A DNA stretch of 7,770 bases. It comes from Chloroflexota bacterium. Lineage in GTDB: Bacteria; Chloroflexota; Dehalococcoidia; Lucifugimonadales; Lucifugimonadaceae. Shown piece by piece: positions 1 through 5,146 of this stretch. The notes under the pieces were generated by a model. It was not told where the DNA came from. It made no database searches and saw only the letters and a list, made by a program, of their open reading frames with translations. Numbering within the stretch: position 1 is the stretch's first letter; each line of letters opens with the position of its first letter. Made by a program: the position numbers and the translations under genes. Location: positions 1-7,770 of the forward strand of contig JAJCYX010000018.1 of assembly GCA_029262715.1 (NCBI GenBank). Reading direction: 5' to 3'.

Positions 1-1
1 C

Positions 2-166
2 TGGGGCGGTCTGTTCTGGCTGTTCACAGCCGTTGTCCGGGGGCGTGATCGACCTGCCGGCGTCGAGAGAGGCGATGACGCACCGCAGATTGCTGCAAGA
101 CGCTTCGCGGCCGGAGAGATCGACGAGGCCGAATACGAGAAGATTCGCGAACGGCTGGACCGGTAG
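2..166 (+). CDS. SHOCT-domain protein, C-terminal fragment (5' end outside window)
   Basis: The reading frame is open at the left edge and ends with TAG at 164-166, giving 54 visible residues. They start with an aromatic, hydrophobic stretch (WGGLFWLFTAVV), which looks like the end of a membrane helix. A charged linker follows, and then a short helical C-terminus, RFAAGEIDEAEYEKIRERL. The 'RFAxGEIDexEYe' pattern is the hallmark of the SHOCT (short C-terminal) domain, usually found at the end of small membrane proteins and thought to mediate oligomerisation. The function of the full protein cannot be told from this fragment. It lies 57 bases upstream of the DUF302 gene on the same strand, so co-transcription is plausible. 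An 8-base near-repeat (GACCGGTA/GACCGGTT, 158-173) spans the stop codon and has no evident role. The frame is too short to stand out without the motif. Confidence 0.8.
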   Translation, partial: WGGLFWLFTAVVRGRDRPAGVERGDDAPQIAARRFAAGEIDEAEYEKIRERLDR

Positions 167-223
167 ACCGGTTTAGCCGAAGCAATTTGATGCGACTACG
201 AGATAAAAAAGGAAAACCATCAG

Positions 224-652
224 ATGAAATCGTTCGAATACGGGATACGCGTTGAGACGTCGCTCCCCTACGAGGAAGCGGTGCAGATCACCGTCGACGC
301 GCTTAAGGCACAGGGGTTCGGTGTGCTTACCGAAATCGACGTCAAGTCGACTCTCAAGAAAAAGATCGATGCAGATTTCAAGCGCTATGTGATTCTGGGC
401 GCCTGCAATCCAAACCTTGCGCACAAAGGCTTGCAGTTGGAGGAAAGCCTCGGGCTTTTACTGCCGTGCAACCTGATCGTCTATGAAGAAGGAGACGGCT
501 CTGTTGTGTCTGCATTGGACCCCGGAATCATGATGACGCTGACCAAGAACCCGGAGCTGAAGGAAATTGCTGAAACCGCGGGCGAGGCGATCAAGAGCGC
601 GCTTTCATTGGTTGAGGCTGGTCAGGCGATCGGCGCCCCCGTCGGCCCGTAG
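224..652 (+). CDS. DUF302 domain protein (TT1751-like)
   Basis: This 142-residue protein matches the single-domain DUF302 family in length and pattern. It opens with a beta strand and helix (Tyr6 to about residue 34). The conserved block 'GACNP' is at 59-63, followed by 'LLLPCNLIVYE' at about 78-88 and 'ALDPGIMM' at 97-104. Two conserved-region cysteines, Cys61 and Cys82, are present. The family is small, soluble and cytoplasmic, of unsettled biochemical role; members often sit near metal-, sulfur- or stress-related genes. No signal peptide or membrane segment is visible. The ATG at 224 is preceded by AAGGA (209-213) at 10-base spacing. The protein lies between a SHOCT protein and a methyltransferase on the same strand, with 22 bases to the next start, which suggests one operon. 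The family call is confident; a specific function is not. Confidence 0.9.
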   Translation: MKSFEYGIRVETSLPYEEAVQITVDALKAQGFGVLTEIDVKSTLKKKIDADFKRYVILGACNPNLAHKGLQLEESLGLLLPCNLIVYEEGDGSVVSALDPGIMMTLTKNPELKEIAETAGEAIKSALSLVEAGQAIGAPVGP

Positions 653-662
653 AAGCTATCGC

Positions 663-666
663 GGAG
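663..666 (+). promoter_or_regulatory. Ribosome binding site deciding the methyltransferase start
   Basis: GGAG at 663-666 lies 8 bases before ATG 675 and within the short gap after the DUF302 stop. This supports ATG 675 over the longer open frame that begins at 567 inside the DUF302 gene. A GTG at 672 is directly adjacent and in frame, but the spacing is less good. Confidence 0.7.
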
Positions 667-674
667 TCTTTGTG

Positions 675-1322
675 ATGAGCACTGATGCCAAACAGACCGA
701 GAAAACAAGACGGCGTTACGACCGTAGCGCCGCCCTGTACGACACTCTCTACTGGCCGTGGGAGAAGCTGATCGTGCGCGGTTTACGCAGAAAGCTGTGG
801 AAAGACGTACCGGCTGGCAAGGTGCTCGAAATAGGTCCCGGCACTGGCGTCAACTTCCAGCATCACCCTGTGGGCGCATCTGTCACGGCCGTCGAGCTGA
901 GCTCGAAGATGCTGAACCGGTCCAGGCGGCGCACTGGCGAATCGAAGTCGGACGTCCAGGTGATCGGGGGAGACGCGGAGAGCCTGGACTTCCCGGACGA
1001 CTCGTTTGACGCCGCCGCTGCCACGTTTGTTTACTGCTCAGTACCGGACCAGGCAGCCGGACTACGCGAACTCAAACGAGTCGTGAAGCCGGGCGGCACC
1101 ATCCACCTGCTCGAACATGTCCGCATCGACGGTCCTGTGATCGGCAGGTTGATGGATCTCTGGGACCCGATCGCCGTGCGGGTGGGCGGAGCGCACATCA
1201 ACCGCCGTACTGCAGACGCGGTCAGTGCGGCAGGCCTGATCGTCGAGCACGAGGAACGGCACGGTCCCGGCGGCCTGATCAGGCTGATCACAGGGAGAGT
1301 GCCGGGTGGCGACGAGGTCTAA
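675..1322 (+). CDS. Class I SAM-dependent methyltransferase (Methyltransf_11 type)
   Basis: This 215-residue protein has a Rossmann-like SAM-binding core. Motif I is VLEIGPGTG (50-58). The acidic end of strand 2 is in TAVELS (71-76, Glu74 expected to contact the SAM ribose). Motif II is VIGGDAESLDFPDDSFD (96-112). The post-motif region is LKRVVKPGGTIHLLEHVR (133-150). An N-terminal 'YDRSAALYDTLYWPWEKL' helix and a C-terminal 'HINRRTADAVSAAGL' segment (174-188) resemble the UbiE/PmtA-like group that methylates quinone precursors or phospholipid head groups. The sequence does not fix the substrate: it could be a lipid, a quinone or another small molecule. It is cytoplasmic, with no signal peptide. 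It follows the DUF302 gene by 22 bases and its last 17 bases overlap the GTG start of the oxidoreductase, suggesting translational coupling. The class is secure; the precise reaction is unknown. Confidence 0.92.
   Translation: MSTDAKQTEKTRRRYDRSAALYDTLYWPWEKLIVRGLRRKLWKDVPAGKVLEIGPGTGVNFQHHPVGASVTAVELSSKMLNRSRRRTGESKSDVQVIGGDAESLDFPDDSFDAAAATFVYCSVPDQAAGLRELKRVVKPGGTIHLLEHVRIDGPVIGRLMDLWDPIAVRVGGAHINRRTADAVSAAGLIVEHEERHGPGGLIRLITGRVPGGDEV
1292..1297 (+). promoter_or_regulatory. Ribosome binding site for the overlapping oxidoreductase start
   Basis: AGGGAG at 1292-1297 lies 8 bases before GTG 1306, inside the end of the methyltransferase gene. The next in-frame ATG (1360) is preceded only by weak purine sequence. 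This favours GTG 1306 and a coupled, overlapping start, although the recognisable domain begins only at about residue 37. Confidence 0.55.
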
Positions 1323-2346
1323 TGACAGCGGACTGGATGTGAACGGCGAAGTTCCTACGATGGCATCTGGAATCCCGGCACAGCCGGTGGCGAAGGCCCG
1401 CTTACCACAGGGCAAGATTCTGGTCGTGGGTGGTTACGGGGGCGTTGGCCAAACAGTCTCAGCTGCACTGGGCGAAGGGTTTCCTGGCCGGGTGGTTGTT
1501 GCAGGCAGGAGCATGCAAAAGGCTCAAAACTTTGTTCAGGGTAGGGACAATCGCCTGATTCCGTTGAAGCTAGATATTTCTCTTATGGATGAGGTCGGCG
1601 CAGCCCTGGACGATGACGTTTCACTGGTCGTCATGTGTGTCGAACAGAAAGACACTCGCTTCGTTGAGCAATGCATTGAGAGAGGTATCCATTACGTAGA
1701 TATCTCAGCGACAAATGAGTTGCTCACTCAGATCGAATCGTTGAACCGTAAAGCCAGGGAGCACGGTTCTACGGTCTTGCTGAGCGCAGGACTCGCACCC
1801 GGCGTGACCAACCTGTTGGTCAGCCAATCCGCAATCGAACTGGACGAAGTTGAGAACGTTGACATATTTATTCTTCTGGGTCTGGGCGAAGTCCACGGCG
1901 AGTCTTCAAATCGATGGGTTCTGGACAACCTGAACTCCGAATATACCGTTAGGCAGTCTGGAGTGAATAAAACTGTCAAGGCGTTCGGAGAGTTCAAGAA
2001 AACAGTGTTCCCGGGCGACGCCGGCAAAAGATCGGCATTCCGGTTCGATTTCTCCGATCAACACACCGTGGTCAGGACACTCGGCATCGACTCCGCTTCC
2101 ACATGGATGTGCTTCGACTCAGCTGCTCTGACATGGTTTCTGTACGTCGAGAAAAAGTTAGGCATGCTAAGCCTGCTTAGATTTCCAATTGTGAAGAGGA
2201 TGTATCTCAAGCTGTTCGGGAGCATCCATATCGGCTCCGAGGTTTTTATCTTGCAGGTAGTTGCCAACGGAACCCGAGAAGGAAAATCTTCTACCTACAC
2301 CTGCTCGGTCAGCGGACAAGGGGAAGCGCGCGCCATCGCCTCGTAA
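1306..2346 (+). CDS. Saccharopine dehydrogenase-like NAD(P)-binding oxidoreductase, probably C-terminally truncated
   Basis: This 346-residue protein has an N-terminal Rossmann fold: KILVVGGYGGVGQTV (37-51), the dinucleotide loop, and VVVAGRSMQKA (63-73) at the end of strand 2. Residues 129-170 (HYVDISATNELL, then STVLLSAGLAPGVTNLLV) are characteristic of the Sacchrp_dh_NADP family. The next region, LGLGEVHGESSNRWVLDNLN (191-210) and FRFDFSDQHTV (245-255), is typical of a bacterial subgroup of undefined substrate. It is not lysine-pathway saccharopine dehydrogenase proper. Homologues as I recall them continue about 40-50 residues beyond the 'GxGEAxAT' block, whereas this one stops at GQGEARAIAS, exactly where the opposing gene ends (see junction). 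The start is probably GTG 1306; ATG 1360 would remove 18 residues. Sampled 60-base blocks here (1681-1740, 1861-1920, 1921-1980) are 43-48% GC, against 63-68% in methyltransferase blocks 961-1020 and 1081-1140, hinting at a different origin. Confidence 0.85.
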   Translation: MATRSNDSGLDVNGEVPTMASGIPAQPVAKARLPQGKILVVGGYGGVGQTVSAALGEGFPGRVVVAGRSMQKAQNFVQGRDNRLIPLKLDISLMDEVGAALDDDVSLVVMCVEQKDTRFVEQCIERGIHYVDISATNELLTQIESLNRKAREHGSTVLLSAGLAPGVTNLLVSQSAIELDEVENVDIFILLGLGEVHGESSNRWVLDNLNSEYTVRQSGVNKTVKAFGEFKKTVFPGDAGKRSAFRFDFSDQHTVVRTLGIDSASTWMCFDSAALTWFLYVEKKLGMLSLLRFPIVKRMYLKLFGSIHIGSEVFILQVVANGTREGKSSTYTCSVSGQGEARAIAS

Positions 2347-4922
2347 GCTCGTGCCGCCTCAGTATCGTCGCCACTTGAAAGAGCGGCCTCAAGCGCCTTC
2401 TCAGCAGACTCGATCGCACCAGAATGGTCCGCGCTGTGCCACCCGATCTGTGCTAGCAGCAGGTATGTTCGGGAGATCGCAAAGTCCGGCATCTCAGGGC
2501 TTATGTTGGCCAGGATCGATTCAAGAAGCTGCTCGCCCTCCTCAACCTGTTCGGCGTTAATTGCGGCCAGGGCAGCCTTGCCACGAACCTTGAACCCGGC
2601 CATCGGCTCGACGGGCTCAAGCAGCATCATCGACTGCTTGTAGAGGTCGAGGCTCTCTCGCGCATTGCCAATTCGGGCCTGAACATCGCCCATCGCATCC
2701 AGCAGGTTTCCTGACAGCAGCGGGTCTTCGGCCGCAGGACCGTCCTGGATGATTTCAAGCGCACGACTGAATGCCTTCAGTGCCTCTTCATTCGCAAACA
2801 CGCTGGCGGCCTTGTGACCGGCTGCGATCAAGTACGGAACGGCTACGGCAGGCTTGTTCGCAGACAGAAGGTGATGCGCGAGATGTTCGGCATTCTCATC
2901 GTTTTTGCCAGGCTTAGTCGCCATGATCGATTGCGCTACGTCGTAGTGGATCTTCCAGCGACGCGCCTGGCTCATGGCCTCGTATGCAACATCGCGGTGC
3001 AGCCCATGACTGAATCGATAACCGTCTTCGGCCTCAACGAGAATATGACGCTGCAACAGCACATCCAGGGCATCAAGAACGTCGTCTTCGTCCAGACCTG
3101 AAACGGCTCGCAGAAGGGGATACGGCGTCTCGGTACCGATCACCGCAGCGGCAGATAATAGCTGCCTCGATTGGTCGTCAAACCGCTCGATTCGGTCGAT
3201 GAGTATGCTGCTGATCGTCTCAGGTACCGCTGCAAGTTCCGATTCTAGAGTCCATTTTTCGTCGAGGCTTGATATCGATCCCGACTCGAGCATCGTCCGC
3301 ACAGTCTCTTCGACATAGAGCGGATTGCCTTCCGAAGTTGTGAAGACGGCCGAGACGATTTCGTCCGGAACATCCCCCGGCAAGATCGTAGAGACGATGC
3401 TTCTCACACTCTCTTCGTCAAGGGAGTCCAGAGTGACGCGAGTGCCAACACCAATCCTGTTCAATGCAGCTAACGCACGGGCAAAGTTGTTGTTCAGGGC
3501 CTCACCTTCAGATCGGTAGGTGACGATGAGAAGCAAAGGCATCGACCGGGATTGGCGACCGAGGAAGTGGAACAGTTCCAGTGCAGATTCATCAGCTGCG
3601 TGCAGGTCATCGAGAATCATCACGACCGGTGCCGAGGCCGCCAGCGACCTGAGCAATGACTCGATAGCCGAGAATAGGAATGGACGGTCGTGGCTCTCCG
3701 TTGTCTGGCTCACCCGGTCAAATCGAAGAGCCGTTTTCGGAAGTAAAGGAAAGATGTCGATCGGCGCTGCGTCCATGATGCCGCGACTTTGCTGTTCAGG
3801 AAGGCCAAGCACGAAGTCGTCGAGCGCCTCGCTGAAAGGCCCGTATGGAACCTGTCGCTCGAACTCGTAGGCAGAGCCGCGCATCACTTGAGCGCCAGAT
3901 GTTGAGGCCTTTGCTGCGATCTCTTCGGCGAACCTGGACTTGCCCACTCCTGCCGGTCCAGAAAGCAGTACCACCGAGCCTGTTCCTGCTGAAAAGTCAT
4001 CAAGCGCAGGGGAGATCTGTTGTAACTCGGCCTCTCGCCCAACGAGGGCGGGCCCGGCAGGAACGAATGGGTTCGCTTGATGTTCAGCCGTGAACGGTGT
4101 GTTGTGCTGTACTGATTGCACAGCAGCGGCTGGTCTTGAAAATGAAGTTCGCCCTCCGACGATCTCATCGTAGAGAGCCTCGATCTCTCCCTGCGGCTCA
4201 AGCCCAAACTCTGTGTCCAGCGTTTTCACCAGTGACTGGTACTGCCGAATCGCACGATGCCGGTCACCCGAACCGGCGAACAGTTTCATCAGCCGCATAT
4301 GAGCTGATTCAAGTCCCGGCTCCACTGCGATCAGCCGTTGCAAGGCACTAATCGCCTCGTCCGTATCCTTGTGAGCTTCCGCCATGTCGGCATATGCGAC
4401 TAGCAGCGACTGAAACGTCTGCGCGAGCTCATCACGCTTCGATATTGACCACTCTTCATACCTGTCATCTGGCAGCAACTCCGCTTTGTACACACCCAGT
4501 GCAGCCTGAAACGAGGCAAGATCATCTTTTGCAAGAGCTGTTTTTGCAAGCGAATCGAACTGCTGGCAGTCGACCTCTAATCCCGCAGCGGAATCGAGAC
4601 TCAGAGTCTCTTCCTGGAACCGGACGAAGTCGCCTGAGCCGGAAACGCCTGGTTCCAATGCACGCCGAACGACGTAGAGAGCCTTGTGAAGATTGTTCAA
4701 CGCCGCTTCGGGTTCGAGGTCTGGCCACAATACGTCCAACACGACGTCGCGGTGTATTCGGTTGCCCGGCGCTATCGCCAGCAGCTTGATGACCGCCTTG
4801 GCCTTCTTCAGCTTCCAACTGGAATCCGAGATGTGTCGGCTGTCGACGGAGACCGAAAAACCGCCCAGGACGTTGATCGCTAACCGGGCAGCGTCTGTAT
4901 TTGATTCAGCTGACTGGTTCAT
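2295..4922 (-). CDS. SARP/BTAD-type transcriptional regulator with AAA ATPase and TPR region, probably C-terminally truncated
   Basis: This 875-residue cytoplasmic regulator has clear modular order. Residues 15-95 form an OmpR/SARP-type winged helix (INVLGGFSVSVD, then ALNNLHKALYVVRRALEP). Residues 112-255 form the BTAD helical domain (VYKAELLPDDRYEEWS, EPGLESAHMRLMKLFAGSGD, AIRQYQSLVKTLDTEFGLEP). From about residue 292 (LVGREAEL) an AAA_16/STAND-like ATPase follows, with Walker A GPAGVGKS (322-329), Walker B VVMILDDLH (433-441) and an EGNPLYVEE block (531-539). Helical TPR-like repeats fill 680-866. Proteins of this type couple ligand or partner sensing by the repeats to DNA binding, with ATP as a switch; the regulated genes are unknown. 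The protein ends abruptly inside a TPR-like helix pair at residue 866, followed by SPCPLTEQV, whereas relatives often run past 1000 residues. ATG 4922 is chosen because the winged helix starts 14 residues later. No good Shine-Dalgarno precedes it, so translation may be weak or controlled. Confidence 0.93.
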   Translation of the reverse strand: MNQSAESNTDAARLAINVLGGFSVSVDSRHISDSSWKLKKAKAVIKLLAIAPGNRIHRDVVLDVLWPDLEPEAALNNLHKALYVVRRALEPGVSGSGDFVRFQEETLSLDSAAGLEVDCQQFDSLAKTALAKDDLASFQAALGVYKAELLPDDRYEEWSISKRDELAQTFQSLLVAYADMAEAHKDTDEAISALQRLIAVEPGLESAHMRLMKLFAGSGDRHRAIRQYQSLVKTLDTEFGLEPQGEIEALYDEIVGGRTSFSRPAAAVQSVQHNTPFTAEHQANPFVPAGPALVGREAELQQISPALDDFSAGTGSVVLLSGPAGVGKSRFAEEIAAKASTSGAQVMRGSAYEFERQVPYGPFSEALDDFVLGLPEQQSRGIMDAAPIDIFPLLPKTALRFDRVSQTTESHDRPFLFSAIESLLRSLAASAPVVMILDDLHAADESALELFHFLGRQSRSMPLLLIVTYRSEGEALNNNFARALAALNRIGVGTRVTLDSLDEESVRSIVSTILPGDVPDEIVSAVFTTSEGNPLYVEETVRTMLESGSISSLDEKWTLESELAAVPETISSILIDRIERFDDQSRQLLSAAAVIGTETPYPLLRAVSGLDEDDVLDALDVLLQRHILVEAEDGYRFSHGLHRDVAYEAMSQARRWKIHYDVAQSIMATKPGKNDENAEHLAHHLLSANKPAVAVPYLIAAGHKAASVFANEEALKAFSRALEIIQDGPAAEDPLLSGNLLDAMGDVQARIGNARESLDLYKQSMMLLEPVEPMAGFKVRGKAALAAINAEQVEEGEQLLESILANISPEMPDFAISRTYLLLAQIGWHSADHSGAIESAEKALEAALSSGDDTEAARAYEAMARASPCPLTEQV
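2325..2346. other. Probable junction where two convergent genes are both cut short
   Basis: Reading rightwards, oxidoreductase-family similarity holds through the GEARA codons (2320-2334) and ends at TAA 2344-2346. Reading leftwards, the regulator's TPR-like pattern (AARAYEAMARA) holds to about 2325 and then dissolves into an unrelated nine-residue tail ending at 2295. The two recognisable segments meet within about 20 bases in a GC-rich stretch, GCGCGCGCCATCGCC. No alternative frame on either side restores either family, so a simple frameshift does not explain it. It may be a real deletion or inversion point, or an assembly or amplification chimera. Confidence 0.55.
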
Positions 4923-4945
4923 ATGCGAAGTTTGGCTGACGGTGT

Positions 4946-4959
4946 GTAACTTTTGTTAC
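4946..4959. repeat. Short inverted repeat GTAAC-TTTT-GTTAC upstream of the regulator
   Basis: Two perfect 5-base arms, GTAAC (4946-4950) and GTTAC (4955-4959), are separated by TTTT. The element begins 24 bases upstream of the regulator's ATG (4922, - strand), a place where an operator or an mRNA stem could affect expression. A further GTAAC occurs at 5083-5087. Arms this short can arise by chance, so a role as an autoregulatory site is only a possibility. Confidence 0.35.
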
Positions 4960-5017
4960 CGACTAGAGAACTGCGGCGACTTCAGACAGGCTATCGGTTA
5001 GGCGGAGTCGGACCACG

Positions 5018-5047
5018 TTTATACCAGAGACGAGATCGAGTGTGGTC
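5018..5047 (-). promoter_or_regulatory. Weak candidate promoter of the regulator gene
   Basis: On the - strand a TATAAA hexamer (5023 down to 5018) resembles a -10 box about 95 bases before ATG 4922. The region 17-18 bases further upstream reads ACCACA/GACCAC, which is a poor -35 match. The GACCAC/GTGGTC inverted pair brackets the element. It is the best candidate in the gap but would not stand alone as evidence. Confidence 0.25.
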
Positions 5048-5064
5048 GGGTTGGATGGACTAGA

Positions 5065-5099
5065 GGCGATCGCCATTGTGTTGTAACCGAAGACACAAT
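5065..5099. repeat. Palindrome GGCGATCGCC followed by an ATTGTGT/ACACAAT inverted repeat
   Basis: A perfect 10-base palindrome (5065-5074) contains the octamer GCGATCGC. It abuts a perfect 7-base inverted repeat, ATTGTGT (5075-5081) and ACACAAT (5093-5099), with an 11-base spacer. The second element could be a hairpin in the trailer of the S8-type transcript or a dimeric regulator's operator. No T-run follows on either strand, so terminator function is not supported. Confidence 0.4.
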
Positions 5100-5146
5100 C
5101 CACCGTTTTCGTTGTCCGTCGAAACGTGTGAACGGCTACCGCCGCG

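Larger units (their letters stand above)
4923..5146. other. Intergenic region between the S8-type gene and the regulator
   Basis: This 224-base region lies between the end of the surface-protein gene and the start of the regulator gene, both read leftwards. I see no convincing gene in it. It contains several short inverted repeats listed separately. It also holds a weak bulged stem (5104-5111 with 5120-5126) just downstream of the S8 stop on the - strand. That stem lacks a following T-run, so a standard intrinsic terminator is not supported. A further 6-base inverted pair, GACCAC (5011-5016) and GTGGTC (5042-5047), flanks a TATAAA-like box. The region is long enough to hold the regulator's own promoter and operator. 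Confidence 0.6.

Noticed and set aside
567..674. Upstream extension of the methyltransferase to an ATG at 567
   Set aside because: It would overlap 86 bases of the DUF302 gene, its residues are Arg-rich and unlike the family, and GGAG 663-666 fits ATG 675.
1360..1362. ATG 1360 as the oxidoreductase start
   Set aside because: Possible, but it lacks a good ribosome binding site, while GTG 1306 has AGGGAG at 8-base spacing; kept only as an alternative.
2261..2560. Open + strand frame crossing the end of the oxidoreductase
   Set aside because: Its residues are basic, Pro-rich and without family pattern. It is antisense to the regulator's TPR-coding region, and it does not restore the missing oxidoreductase C-terminus, so it is not a frameshifted continuation.
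2814..4789. Several open + strand frames of 64-131 codons opposite the regulator gene
   Set aside because: All lie antisense to a well-supported coding region, have low-complexity or Arg/Ser-rich composition, and show no recognisable domain.
5066..5073. GCGATCGC as a sign of a cyanobacterial HIP1 repeat family
   Set aside because: I noticed this octamer only here. HIP1-rich genomes carry it densely, so a single copy is not evidence.
5104..5126. Intrinsic terminator after the S8-type gene
   Set aside because: The stem has a bulge, only seven pairs and no T-run on the - strand.
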